Origin: an uncultured Bacillota bacterium
GTDB taxonomy: Bacteria > Bacillota > Clostridia > Oscillospirales > Oscillospiraceae
NCBI GenBank assembly: GCA_947073765.1
Contig: CAMTMZ010000007.1
Span: 1-64,000 of the forward strand
DNA: 64,000 bases
Direction: 5' to 3'
Within the stretch, counting starts at the first letter, position 1. Every line of letters starts with the position of its first letter. This document shows, one piece after another, positions 53,890-63,386 of the stretch. The position numbers and the translations under genes were made by a program. The notes under the pieces were generated by a model that was not told where the DNA came from, made no database searches, and was given only the letters and a program-made list of their open reading frames with translations.

Positions 53890-53925
53890 GTGATCTCCTC
53901 CCGTAAAATCTTTCTCTGAGAGCTA

Positions 53926-53952
53926 TTAACTTAATCATACTACATGCCGATA
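53926..53952 (+). promoter_or_regulatory. SigD promoter of fliD
   Basis: GCCGATAA (53945-53952) is a perfect SigD -10. TTAA (53926-53929) or TAAC (53927-53930) at 15 or 14 bases upstream approximates the -35 TAAA. It starts the fliD-fliS operon about 80 bases before the fliD ATG, and lies within the divergent region shared with parA. Confidence 0.8.
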
Positions 53953-54033
53953 AAAAAGTACAGAGTATTTTTGCGCACATTTTTAAAATACCGAATGGAA
54001 ATTTCTGATAAAAAGATGGAAGGAGCGATCACT

Positions 54034-56577
54034 ATGGCCTCTATCGGCGGAGTAAGCAGCAGCAATACCGTAAGCAGTCTCATGAACAGTGCCAATATGA
54101 TCAGCGGTCTGGCCAGCGGGCTGGATACTGAGGGCATGATCGAAAACCTGGTAAAGAGCTATCAGGCCAAGATTACCCAGCTGAATCAGAAGGTTACCAA
54201 AACCGAATGGAAGCAGGACGCCTACCGCAGCATTATTCAAAAGATGGTGGGCTTCTCCAGCAAGTACACCTCATATGCCTCTAATACCAACCTGATGTCC
54301 CGGGGATTTTTCAACAGCGCCGTTAAGGTGCTTACGAAGGGCGAATTTGCGGACAGCGTGTCCGCCAGCGGCAAGACAGGCAGCGACATCTCCCTGGATG
54401 CCGTCCACCAGCTGGCCAAGGCGGCGCAGTACCGCACCCAGAGCAACCTGACCAAGGGGGACGTGGGCGCTATCACGGCGGACAAGGGAATTGACCTGTC
54501 CGCTGACGCGGCCAAGGATATGGAGCTGTCCAACCTGAAGGGAAGCCTGTCTCTGACCTACGGCAGCAAGACCGTGAGCATCAACTTCAATGAGTCCACC
54601 GATGTGCAGGCCATGGAGGAGATCCGGGCCAAGCTGGCCAAGGAGCAGGGAGTAGACGCGGAAAAGGTGTCTGACGTCGACGTTCTGGCCGGACTTATCA
54701 ACCAGAAGCTGGCCGACGAGGAGATTGTATTTTCCAACGGCAACGCTGAGTCCGCGGATAAGCGGATCAAGGCTGTCGCCAACCCCAATGGGAGAATCGG
54801 CTTTGAGGAGCTGGGCACCGGTAAGAATGGCGTCTACATTTCCGGGGCCAGCGGCAATATCGCCGAGCAGCTGGGCCTGAGCGAGGAGGACCTGGAGGAC
54901 GCCAAGGAAAAGAAGCCAACCATTCTAGACACGAACAACATCAAGAGCCCAAGCGGAGAAAAAGGACTGACCCGCAAGCTGAACGCCTTTGACTACCTGA
55001 CCGAGAAGGGCGCCACGACGATGAACATCAGCTTGGACGGCTCCACCAAAAAGATTGCGGTTCCCGGCATCAAGGATGGCAAGCTGGTGGACGCCGAGGG
55101 CAATATCCTCAAGGATAAGGACGGCAACGAGCTTGAGGTGAATGCCGACAACTACACGAGTGTGCTTCAGGACGAGATCAAGAAGGCCTTTGGGGATAAA
55201 GTGACCGTGAATAATAAGGCCACAGACGGATCCCTCCAGCTGGAGTTCAAGGTGAAGAACGAGGGCTCTGAGCTGGTGATCAACACCGATGTAGGCAACG
55301 CCTTGGGCATCGGCAACACCGCTACCTCCTACCTGAATACCAACACGACCCTGGGTAAGCTGATGAACCTGAGCGATGATATGGCGCTCAAAGATGACAA
55401 GGGCGAGTTTATTCTGGACGACAAGGGAAACAAGCAGTATGAGTTCAAGCTCAATGGTGAAACCATCGGAAAGTTTACAAAGGACAGCAAACTGTCTGAT
55501 GTGATGTCCGCGATCAACAGCAACAAGGACGCGGGCGTGCAGGTGGCCTACTCCCAGTCAACCCAGAGCTTTACCTTTACCGCCAAGGAGACCGGCGCGG
55601 ACAGCAAAATTACCTTTGGAGACGGCTTGGCCAAGGCGATGTTTGAGCGCGGCGACGCTACGGAGACAAAGGGACAGGACGCTGTTTTCACCGCCACCAT
55701 TAACGGTGAGCAGAAGACAATGACCCGCACCTCCAACAGCGTGAACATCGATGGGCTGACCATTAATATGGAGGACACCTTCAACAGCAAGGCGGACAGC
55801 ACAACATCGTCCGGCTACGCAGTTGAGGATGCCAAGAAGTCCGTTACCTTCCAGAGCAAAACTGATTCTGATAAGGTGATCGACGCCATCAAGAGCATGG
55901 TGGAGGACTACAACACCATGATGAGCGAGATCAAGTCGGCCTATTCCACCATGCCTTACCAGAATAGCAACGGCTCCTTCTCCAGTTATGAGCCTCTTAC
56001 CGACGAAGACCGTCAGGGGATGTCTGACGCGGCTATTGAGCGATATGAAGAAAAGGCCAAGCAGGGTATCCTCTTTGGTGACCGCAATCTCTCCGGCCTG
56101 TACACCAAGATGAATCAGGCGTTCTCCTTCACGAACAAGGCAGATATTGATACGCTGAAGGATATGGGAATCACCATCGGCTTTAGTATCAGCGACGGTG
56201 CCCAGTCAGTTCAGATTGACGAGGATAAGCTGCGCGCCATGCTGGACAGCGACCCCGACCGAGTGGCTGATATATTTACCAAATCTGACGGCATCATGGA
56301 CCGGATGAAGAACCAGCTGGATAACTATGCCAAGACTACCGGTGAGCCCAAGGGCATCCTGATCCAGCAGGCCGGCAGTCCCCTGAGCTCTCTGTCTCTG
56401 ATGAATAACCAGTGGCAGAAAGAGATCGACAAATATAACACCCAGATCGATCAGTGGCAGAGTAAGCTGACCAGCCAGGTGGAGCGCTACACCAGCCAGT
56501 TTACCCGCCTGGAAATGCTGATTAACCAGATGAACTCTCAGAGCTCCACTCTGGCCGGACTGATGGGCGGCGGCTAA
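54034..56577 (+). CDS. fliD: Flagellar filament cap protein FliD
   Basis: Cap protein of 847 residues, against about 500 in Bacillus. FliD_N (LASGLDTEGMIENLVKSYQA) and FliD_C (QMNSQSSTLAGLM) regions are typical. The added length lies in the middle (about 200-600), where variable domains are exposed on the cap. Frame opens at 53944, but AAGGAG (54019-54024) fits ATG 54034. Followed by fliS. Confidence 0.93.
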   Translation: MASIGGVSSSNTVSSLMNSANMISGLASGLDTEGMIENLVKSYQAKITQLNQKVTKTEWKQDAYRSIIQKMVGFSSKYTSYASNTNLMSRGFFNSAVKVLTKGEFADSVSASGKTGSDISLDAVHQLAKAAQYRTQSNLTKGDVGAITADKGIDLSADAAKDMELSNLKGSLSLTYGSKTVSINFNESTDVQAMEEIRAKLAKEQGVDAEKVSDVDVLAGLINQKLADEEIVFSNGNAESADKRIKAVANPNGRIGFEELGTGKNGVYISGASGNIAEQLGLSEEDLEDAKEKKPTILDTNNIKSPSGEKGLTRKLNAFDYLTEKGATTMNISLDGSTKKIAVPGIKDGKLVDAEGNILKDKDGNELEVNADNYTSVLQDEIKKAFGDKVTVNNKATDGSLQLEFKVKNEGSELVINTDVGNALGIGNTATSYLNTNTTLGKLMNLSDDMALKDDKGEFILDDKGNKQYEFKLNGETIGKFTKDSKLSDVMSAINSNKDAGVQVAYSQSTQSFTFTAKETGADSKITFGDGLAKAMFERGDATETKGQDAVFTATINGEQKTMTRTSNSVNIDGLTINMEDTFNSKADSTTSSGYAVEDAKKSVTFQSKTDSDKVIDAIKSMVEDYNTMMSEIKSAYSTMPYQNSNGSFSSYEPLTDEDRQGMSDAAIERYEEKAKQGILFGDRNLSGLYTKMNQAFSFTNKADIDTLKDMGITIGFSISDGAQSVQIDEDKLRAMLDSDPDRVADIFTKSDGIMDRMKNQLDNYAKTTGEPKGILIQQAGSPLSSLSLMNNQWQKEIDKYNTQIDQWQSKLTSQVERYTSQFTRLEMLINQMNSQSSTLAGLMGGG

Positions 56578-56601
56578 GACCGCAAGAAAGGACAATCCCA
56601 C

Positions 56602-56988
56602 ATGGATGCAAGAGGCTATCAGCAATATAAACAGCAGTCCATCAACTCTATGACGCCCGGGGAGCTGCTTCTTCTGCTCTATGATGAGCTGGTCAAACGC
56701 AGCACCTTGGCCTCCATTGCCCTGGATAAGCAGGACTGGCCGGTGTTTGAGGCCGCGGTGGACCGGTGTACGGATATTATCAATTATCTGGATGAGACGC
56801 TGGACCGCCGCTATCCCATCAGCCACGACCTCAGCCGGATGTACGACTACTTTACCTATGAGCTTAGCCGGGTGAAGGTGGGCCGGAACAAAAAAGAGCT
56901 GGACCGCTTGCGCCCCATGCTGACTGACATGCGGGATACTTTTCGGGCCGCGGAGAAGAACAGCAATATTCAGGAGAAGCAGGCATGA
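56602..56988 (+). CDS. fliS: Flagellin export chaperone FliS
   Basis: Chaperone of 128 residues that binds flagellin. It has typical YKQQSINSMTPGELLLLLYD and the helical core. It overlaps the next gene by 4 bases. Flagellin itself is not in the window. AAAGGA precedes ATG 56602. Confidence 0.93.
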   Translation: MDARGYQQYKQQSINSMTPGELLLLLYDELVKRSTLASIALDKQDWPVFEAAVDRCTDIINYLDETLDRRYPISHDLSRMYDYFTYELSRVKVGRNKKELDRLRPMLTDMRDTFRAAEKNSNIQEKQA

Positions 56989-57380
56989 CAAAAGGAGATT
57001 GGCTGGACCTGACTGTAATGGAGCGCAAAAAGTACAACTGTCTGTCTGAGGTGATGGATCTGAGTCGGCAGATGGGTGAGGCTTTGGACCGCAACGACGA
57101 TGTGTCCATGCGGATTCTGGTGGCGATGCGGCAAGACCCGCTGCTCCAGCTGGAAGAGCTGAAGCAGGCGATTGCGGCAAAAATGGAGCGCTTGTCTCCG
57201 GAGGACCGGGAGCGGGCAGCGGAATTGGGTCAGGGGGCCACCCCCCAGGGGGAGGAGGAGACCACCTACCACAGCCAGGCGGGCGCCGTGCGCCGGCTGC
57301 TGGAGCGGACCATAGAAATGGATGAGCGGCTGAACCGCCGATTGGCCGGTGGGGACTCCTTCTACGCACAGAAGAAGTAA
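56985..57380 (+). CDS. Hypothetical protein in FliT position
   Basis: Helical protein of 131 residues. No direct family signature is clear; its place after fliD-fliS and its length suggest a FliT-type chaperone. It overlaps fliS (ATGA). The predicted helices are rich in Glu, Lys, Arg and Leu. A strong terminator follows. Confidence 0.6.
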   Translation: MTKGDWLDLTVMERKKYNCLSEVMDLSRQMGEALDRNDDVSMRILVAMRQDPLLQLEELKQAIAAKMERLSPEDRERAAELGQGATPQGEEETTYHSQAGAVRRLLERTIEMDERLNRRLAGGDSFYAQKK

Positions 57381-57413
57381 AACAATCCCCCCTGCAACGC
57401 AGGGGGGATTGTT
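57381..57413. terminator. Bidirectional intrinsic terminator after the fliD operon
   Basis: A 15-bp perfect stem (57381-57395 with 57399-57413) and an AAC loop. A/T-rich ends serve both the fliS-side genes and the convergent peptidase gene. Confidence 0.9.
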
Positions 57414-57423
57414 TGTTCAAGGT

Positions 57424-58371
57424 TTAGTACATTGATATGGCCCAGAGGGGCCCGCCGCTGTTCCGATTGGAGGACAGTTCATCCAAAATCAGATCCAGGT
57501 CCCAAGTTGTCAGGCTGCGGTCGGAGCTGGCCGGGTCGCCAACCAGAATACTGCCGTCTAAGGTGACCCCTCGCAGGATGATAAAGTGTCCCCCGTTGGT
57601 GAAGTGCCCCGGACCCATCATAGCCACCAGCAGCTGCCCGGTAGACAGACAGCGGATGATGGTATCAGCATCGGTTTCCTCCGGCGGCAGGGAGGTGCAG
57701 GTAAGGCCAAAGTCCTCTGACACGCCTGGAACTATGGACCAATAGGAGCCGTGCTTTTTGGCCCAGTAGCCCTGCTCCACACAGTGTTCCGCCATCTTGA
57801 CCGGATCAGTGTCAGTGTCGGTGAGAGAGGCGACAACCATGGCCATGGCTACCGGTCCGCAGCCATAGTGGCCGATTGTGTCAGAGCCATAGGGCTCTTG
57901 TGCCCACGGTGCGTCAGTCTGGTTGAAATAGAGCAGTTCCGGGTTGCTTCCAGTGAGGTATTTGACCCCTTTTCGAACGGCCAAGGTCGTGATGGAGTAG
58001 TTGGCGCGGGAGCGGGGCGGTGGAGGAACAGACGTGTCATCCACCAGCTGAAGTTCCTCGTCAAGCTCAGGGACAAGAGCTTCCGGCTCCTGGGTGAAAT
58101 ATTCATCCAGCCGCCGAAGGATGCCCTGAACCTGGGAGACCCCATGGGCTACAGCGGTGTCGGTGCGCTGACGCAGCGCATCCCAGGCCAACTCTCCGGT
58201 GTCGCCGGCCCACTGGACAGCCTCTCTAACCGGAGCGGTAATAGCCTGATAGATCTCAGGAGCCCGATAAGCGCAGACCCACAGCTCCACCGCTCCAATG
58301 CAGGCCGCGGCCAGCAGGAGGGTGGGAAGAATGTATCGTTTCCATTTTCCGGGTTTCTCAAAATTTTTCAC
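57424..58371 (-). CDS. Membrane-anchored C39-like peptidase
   Basis: Protein of 315 residues. One N-terminal helix (about 13-33) anchors it or acts as a signal. Residues 145-310 form a papain-like C39-type domain: Gln151 (oxyanion), Cys171 in YGCGPVAMAM, His261 in GHFIILRG and Asp278 in VGDPAS. The function may be cell-wall or peptide processing. It lies convergent to the fliD operon and divergent from an ABC ATPase gene. Confidence 0.82.
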   Translation of the reverse strand: MKNFEKPGKWKRYILPTLLLAAACIGAVELWVCAYRAPEIYQAITAPVREAVQWAGDTGELAWDALRQRTDTAVAHGVSQVQGILRRLDEYFTQEPEALVPELDEELQLVDDTSVPPPPRSRANYSITTLAVRKGVKYLTGSNPELLYFNQTDAPWAQEPYGSDTIGHYGCGPVAMAMVVASLTDTDTDPVKMAEHCVEQGYWAKKHGSYWSIVPGVSEDFGLTCTSLPPEETDADTIIRCLSTGQLLVAMMGPGHFTNGGHFIILRGVTLDGSILVGDPASSDRSLTTWDLDLILDELSSNRNSGGPLWAISMY

Positions 58372-58495
58372 AGCGGCCCCCTTAAATCACGGATAGTTTT
58401 TTAACTGTTCTGAAAATGATTATACTACAAAAAACGATTTTTTTGAACCATAAATTTATGGCATGCTGTCATAGAGCTGAGGAGTCGTAGGAATA

Positions 58496-59197
58496 ATGCC
58501 GGAAATACACATGGAAAAAGCATCAAAAGTCTATAAAGATGAGGACAAGCGAAAACACTACGCGGTGCGTGACGTGGATTTCTCTGTGCAGCAAGGAGAA
58601 TTTGTTTTCCTCATTGGCAGCAGCGGGGCTGGTAAAAGCACCATGCTGAAGCTGATTGGAGGAGAAATACCTCCAGATGAGGGCGCCGTCTTTGTGGACA
58701 ACGCCAATATAGCCCGATTTTTTGGCCCCTGGAGGGTGCGGCTGGCACGTACCTTTGGCATTGTGAGCCAGCAGACTATGCTGATCCGAAAGCGGACCAT
58801 TATGGAAAATTTGATGGTAGCCGCCCGGGCCAGCGGGATGCAGAGAAAGAGCCGGGCGGCGGCGGAAAAGGCCCTGGGGCTTGTGGGCCTGCCCAGAGTG
58901 GGAGAGTGCTTTCCCGCCCAGCTGTCCATTGGGGAAGTGCGCCGGGTGGAGCTGGCCCGGGCACTGATCAGCAGCCCCCCTATCCTGCTGCTGGATGAGC
59001 TTACGGCCAATCTGGATGACGACACGATCTGGGACATTATGCATCTGCTCCACGAGCTGAATACCCGAGGTACCACTATCATTATGGCGACTCATGCCAG
59101 CCAGTACGTGAATATTATGCGCCGGCGGGTTGTCACCCTTGTCGACGGAAAACTGGTCGGTGATGTACAGCACGGAAAATATGGCGATATTGTTTAA
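58496..59197 (+). CDS. FtsE-like ABC ATPase without FtsX partner
   Basis: ATP-binding protein of 233 residues. Walker A GSSGAGKST is at 41-49, Walker B ILLLDE at 163-168, and switch His200. The ABC signature reads LSIGE (143-147) in place of LSGGE, so one Gly is missing. FtsE normally pairs with membrane protein FtsX, absent here. It resembles FtsE in size and in the QQGEFVFLIG start. It may act in the cell-division or cell-wall setting of the neighbouring peptidase and FtsA-like genes. Confidence 0.8.
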   Translation: MPEIHMEKASKVYKDEDKRKHYAVRDVDFSVQQGEFVFLIGSSGAGKSTMLKLIGGEIPPDEGAVFVDNANIARFFGPWRVRLARTFGIVSQQTMLIRKRTIMENLMVAARASGMQRKSRAAAEKALGLVGLPRVGECFPAQLSIGEVRRVELARALISSPPILLLDELTANLDDDTIWDIMHLLHELNTRGTTIIMATHASQYVNIMRRRVVTLVDGKLVGDVQHGKYGDIV

Positions 59198-59281
59198 GAC
59201 AAAAGAAAAATAGCGTTTTTTTGCTCGAATTTTGTTAAAACTAGAAAATAGAGGAAAATAATCAAAAATCTCGACTTTGTC

Positions 59282-59310
59282 TTGCTTCCCAAGAAAAACT
59301 GGTGTATAAT
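59282..59310 (+). promoter_or_regulatory. Sigma-A promoter of the chemoreceptor gene
   Basis: TTGCTT (59282-59287), 17-base spacer, TATAAT (59305-59310). It lies 55 bases before ATG 59366. No SigD-type box was seen, unusual for a chemoreceptor gene. Confidence 0.7.
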
Positions 59311-59365
59311 AGGGGCAAGATGCCTGCGCTGTCCGCGCAGGGGGACAAAATGGGAGGAATACAGC

Positions 59366-61168
59366 ATGAACTTCAAGAACATGTCCATCAAGAAAAGTCT
59401 TATTGTAGGCTTTGGCACGACAATCCTGGTTTCTGTCGCCATCATTATTTCTTCTTTGGTTATGATGAGTGTACAGAAGAACGCGTATGCGGACATTATG
59501 GACCGCTATGTTGGAGTTACTGAGCTGGTTGATGAGTGCCGGATCAATTACAATATCGCGGCCCGTACTCTGCGGGATGTAGCTTTGTCCGGCGACATGA
59601 ACCAGATCGCTACAGTTACCTCCAAGCTGGACGAGTTGAGCAAGCAGCTGGAAACGCTGGAAAAAAGCTTTCCTCTGAAGGATAAGTCGGTGCTGGATAC
59701 CTTTGACAAGACTTTGAGGGATTGGGGTTCAGATACGCGGGAAGTGGCTGAGGTTGTTCGTGTAAACCGGGAAGAAGCGGCGGAACGGATGTCTACTACT
59801 GGCTCAGAAAAGCTGAAAATCGCCGCGGAAGCGGGCGATAAGTTAGCCACCCAGTTGAGCGACGCGCAGAAGGAAATCATTGAGAATCAAAATACCATCT
59901 CCACGATCGGGATTGTGGTGATTATAGCGGTGATGGTGGTCGCGACCATAATTGTTCTGCTGATGGCGGCCAGAATTATTCGGAGCATTGTAGAGCCCAG
60001 CAGCCAAGTTCGGGAGGCCTTGGTGGGATTCAGCCAGGGCAATCTCTCTGTACCTGTTAATTTTAGCGGCAAGAATGAGCTGGGTGAGATGTGTGATGCC
60101 CTGCGCACCAGCCAAAAGGTACTTAACAGCGTGATCAAGGACATCTCCAATACCACTAGTCAGATGGCGAAGGGCAACTTTGATGTGGAACTGACAGCAA
60201 CCTTCCCGGGCGACTTGGGGCCGATTCAGCAGAGCGTGAATCAATTTGTGCTCCGCATGAGCGAGACGATTTCCAACATTTCTTCCTCCGCTGACCAGGT
60301 CTCTGCCGGTTCCGATCAGGTTTCCAACAGTGCCCAGGCCCTGGCGCAGGGCGCTACTGAGCAGGCCAGTTCTGTGGAGGAGCTGTCCGCCACCATTACG
60401 GATATCTCAGAAAACGCTAAAAAGACCGCTGCCTCCGCGGAGCAGGCCGGCCAGTCCGTTACCGCTGCGGGCGGCCAGGTGAATGTGAGTGTGGAGTATG
60501 TCAAGCAGTTGAACATTGCGATGGAAAATATCTCCAACTCCTCTCAAGAGATCGGTAAGATTATCGCTACAATTGAAAATATTGCCTTCCAGACCAACAT
60601 TCTTGCTCTGAACGCTGCTGTAGAGGCCGCGCGGGCTGGTTCTGCTGGTAAGGGTTTTGCCGTTGTGGCTGATGAGGTGCGCAATCTGGCCACTAAGTCT
60701 GATGAGGCCGCTAAGGCCACCAAGGACCTGATTGACGGCTCTATGAACGCTGTTCGGGAGGGCAGCGATGCTGTGAGCAAGGTGACCACTTCTCTGGAGC
60801 AGCTGGCTGAGCTGGCCGGTGGTGTGAGCGGCATGATGGAGAGCGTGGTGGAGGCAGTGGAGAACCAAACCACCGCAATTATGCAGGTTACCGAGGGTAT
60901 CGATCAGATCTCCGCTGTGGTGCAGACCAATTCCGCCACCAGTGAAGAGTGTGCGGCAGCCAGTGAGGAGTTGTCTTCGCAGGCGAACATCATGCATCAG
61001 ATGATGTCCGAGTTCAAGGTGAGCTCCAAGGTGGGTGGCAGCTTTGGCTCCCCCAGTTTTGCCGCTCCCGCTCCCAGTTACCAGAGCTCTTCCAGTTGGG
61101 ATGATAGTGACGACGATGCAAGCTATACCGGCGGCGACACCAATCCTTTTTCCAGCGTCAAGTATTAA
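59366..61168 (+). CDS. Methyl-accepting chemotaxis protein
   Basis: Chemoreceptor of 600 residues. The first membrane helix (about 11-36) and the second (about 187-213) flank a four-helix-bundle-type ligand domain. HAMP follows (about 215-270). The signalling hairpin tip is EIGKIIATIENIAFQTNILA, with the typical NAAVEAARAG. The tail (about 560-600) lacks a CheR-binding pentapeptide. GGGAGGA precedes ATG 59366. Confidence 0.93.
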   Translation: MNFKNMSIKKSLIVGFGTTILVSVAIIISSLVMMSVQKNAYADIMDRYVGVTELVDECRINYNIAARTLRDVALSGDMNQIATVTSKLDELSKQLETLEKSFPLKDKSVLDTFDKTLRDWGSDTREVAEVVRVNREEAAERMSTTGSEKLKIAAEAGDKLATQLSDAQKEIIENQNTISTIGIVVIIAVMVVATIIVLLMAARIIRSIVEPSSQVREALVGFSQGNLSVPVNFSGKNELGEMCDALRTSQKVLNSVIKDISNTTSQMAKGNFDVELTATFPGDLGPIQQSVNQFVLRMSETISNISSSADQVSAGSDQVSNSAQALAQGATEQASSVEELSATITDISENAKKTAASAEQAGQSVTAAGGQVNVSVEYVKQLNIAMENISNSSQEIGKIIATIENIAFQTNILALNAAVEAARAGSAGKGFAVVADEVRNLATKSDEAAKATKDLIDGSMNAVREGSDAVSKVTTSLEQLAELAGGVSGMMESVVEAVENQTTAIMQVTEGIDQISAVVQTNSATSEECAAASEELSSQANIMHQMMSEFKVSSKVGGSFGSPSFAAPAPSYQSSSSWDDSDDDASYTGGDTNPFSSVKY

Positions 61169-61197
61169 ACAGGTACCCTGAGCGGGTCCTGTAAGGG

Positions 61198-61227
61198 ATA
61201 TGGCGCCCCGACGACGGGGCGCCATAT
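61198..61227. terminator. Perfect hairpin after the chemoreceptor gene
   Basis: A 13-bp perfect stem (61198-61210 with 61215-61227), loop ACGA. There is no T tract, so it may act as a weak terminator or protect the 3' end. The next gene starts 33 bases later. Confidence 0.55.
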
Positions 61228-61260
61228 TCATAATCAAACGACCGAGGGAGGTGCATCCGA

Positions 61261-63372
61261 ATGATGAAGAAAAAACCACAGGACAGCAGCCTCATTTTCG
61301 CGCTGGATATTGGAACCCGAAGCATCATTGGCATTGTAGGCCGGGTGGTGGAGGATCGTTTCCAAGTGTTGGCCATTGAGAAAGAAGAGCATGGCAAGCG
61401 AGCTATGCTGGATGGCCAGATTGAGGATATTGTCCAGGTGGCTAAGGTTGCCCGACGAGTAACAGATCGTTTGGAGGAGAAGCTTGACTGCACCCTGGAA
61501 CGGGTGTGTGTGGCTGCGGCTGGCCGTGCCCTGCGTACCGAGCAGGGCAGCTATACCTTGGAGTTTCCTGAAGTCACCCGTGTGACCAATGACGCTATTG
61601 GCCGGCTGGAAAGCGGTGCAGTATCGGCGGCGGAGGCAGCCCTGGGGCTGGGACAGGAAGGAGAGCGGCGGTTTTATTTAGTGGGGTATACTGTGGCCGG
61701 GTATCAGCTGGACCGCTACCCTATGTCTACTCTGAAGGGACACAATGGCCAGCTGCTGGAAGCGACAGTGGTGGCCACGTTCCTTCCACGAGAGGTGGTA
61801 GAGAGCCTCTACGCTGTGATGGAGGCCTCTGGACTGGAAGTGGCTAGCCTCACGCTGGAGCCTATTGCCGCGCTGAACGCAGCCATTCCGGCGGATCTTC
61901 GCCTGCTAAACCTGGTGCTGGCTGATATTGGAGCGGGCACCTCTGATATTGCGGTGTGCCGTGATGGCACTGTGGTGGGCTACACCATGGCCACCATCGC
62001 TGGAGATGAGATTACTGAGGAGCTGATGCGCCGCTTTTTGGTTCCTTTTGCTACGGCGGAACGGATGAAGACCCAGATGGAGGATGACACCATTACCTAT
62101 CGGGACGTTTTGGGACTGGAGCAGAGTATTCCAGGGGCTTTGGTGCGGGAGACGGTACAGCAGCCAGCCCGTGCATTGGCCCAGGAGATTGCTCAGCGGG
62201 TAAAGGCGCTCAATGGCGGGGTGCCCTCAGCTCTGTTTTTGGCAGGAGGCGGCAGTAAGCTGGAGGGTATTCGAGAGCTTGTGGCTGAAGCGCTGGATAT
62301 GGACGATAGCCGGGTGGCTTTGGCGGGCAACAACTATGAAATTACCGCGTTCTCTGATGGATATGAGCTCAATGATCCGGAACTGGCCACACCTCTGGGA
62401 ATCGCTGTGTCTGCGGGGCTTGGGCTGATCAGTGACAGTTACCGTATCCTGCTCAACGGAAAACCCGCCAAGCTCTTCCGCAGCGGTGCATTGACAGTGC
62501 TTGAGCTGCTGATGATGAATGGCTACAGTACCATTGACCTGCTGGGGCGGACAGGAAAAAACCTGAGTGTGACAGTAGATGGTCAGCGGATGCTGTTCCG
62601 GGGTGAACCGGCGACTCCCTGTGTTCTGCTTCTGAATGGGGTAGAGGCCGCCCCTTCGGCGGTGGTTTATGCTGGAGACAGCATAGAATTTACTCCGGCC
62701 TTATCTGGAGCTTCCGCTCAGAGGACGCTGAAAGATCTCCTGGGAGCTGATTTCACTGGGGGAGTCACCATCAATGGACGGTTGGCGGACTTGGATACTC
62801 AGTTGAAAACTGGAGATCAGGTTGCGACCTCCTCAGTGCCAACATACGCAGCGCGTGAACCAGTGCAGCGGCCAGTTGCGCCAGAAGCGACGGGAGCTTT
62901 CGATTCACCCGAGAAGGTACCCGGTGCGCGTTCAATGTTGTCTCAAGCTGTGGAGATAACGAAATCGGGTACGGCGGAACAGGCGCGAACAGAGACAGTA
63001 TCCGTTTCCACGGAGCAGTTCGAGGCAGTGATCCAGCCAGAAAAAGTGGAAGATCCATCCCCACCCGTTGAGGGGGAGCGCCGGTCTGGCCCACCGTCCC
63101 AGGACAATCCATGGGAAAAGCCGCCAGCATCGACGGAAGATCGACCTCATTTAGGAAATGCCCTTCAGGTTATGCTCAATGGCAAGGCCCTGCTGCTGCC
63201 GGGAAAACCAGAGGGAACCCCCTACTATGTGATGGACCTGTTGGAACACTCTGGAATTGACTTTGAGCATTTGGACCGGGGAGTAGAACTGCAGGTCAAT
63301 GGACGAGAATGTGCCTTTAGTCAGGAGCTTCGCCCCCAGGATGATGTAGTCATCCGGTATCTGGAATCGTAA
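61261..63372 (+). CDS. FtsA-like actin-fold ATPase with beta-grasp-like tail
   Basis: Protein of 703 residues. Residues 1-395 form an FtsA/PilM-type actin fold, with phosphate loops ALDIGTRSIIG and LADIGAGTSDIAV and adenosine site LFLAGGGSKLEGI. The tail has three related segments (about 395-445, 445-510 and 640-703), each built as LNGxxxx and a later VNG or INGR followed by a GDxV or DDVV end. A disordered Pro/Glu-rich part is at about 520-635. FtsA has about 420 residues. It may be a cell-division or secretion-associated paralogue. Confidence 0.7.
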   Translation: MMKKKPQDSSLIFALDIGTRSIIGIVGRVVEDRFQVLAIEKEEHGKRAMLDGQIEDIVQVAKVARRVTDRLEEKLDCTLERVCVAAAGRALRTEQGSYTLEFPEVTRVTNDAIGRLESGAVSAAEAALGLGQEGERRFYLVGYTVAGYQLDRYPMSTLKGHNGQLLEATVVATFLPREVVESLYAVMEASGLEVASLTLEPIAALNAAIPADLRLLNLVLADIGAGTSDIAVCRDGTVVGYTMATIAGDEITEELMRRFLVPFATAERMKTQMEDDTITYRDVLGLEQSIPGALVRETVQQPARALAQEIAQRVKALNGGVPSALFLAGGGSKLEGIRELVAEALDMDDSRVALAGNNYEITAFSDGYELNDPELATPLGIAVSAGLGLISDSYRILLNGKPAKLFRSGALTVLELLMMNGYSTIDLLGRTGKNLSVTVDGQRMLFRGEPATPCVLLLNGVEAAPSAVVYAGDSIEFTPALSGASAQRTLKDLLGADFTGGVTINGRLADLDTQLKTGDQVATSSVPTYAAREPVQRPVAPEATGAFDSPEKVPGARSMLSQAVEITKSGTAEQARTETVSVSTEQFEAVIQPEKVEDPSPPVEGERRSGPPSQDNPWEKPPASTEDRPHLGNALQVMLNGKALLLPGKPEGTPYYVMDLLEHSGIDFEHLDRGVELQVNGRECAFSQELRPQDDVVIRYLES

Positions 63373-63386
63373 TGGAGTGAACTGTT

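Noticed and set aside
59311..59365. A c-di-GMP riboswitch in the chemoreceptor leader
   Set aside because: The leader is too short and only a small CCTGCG/CGCAGG hairpin is present; no GEMM-type motif is seen.
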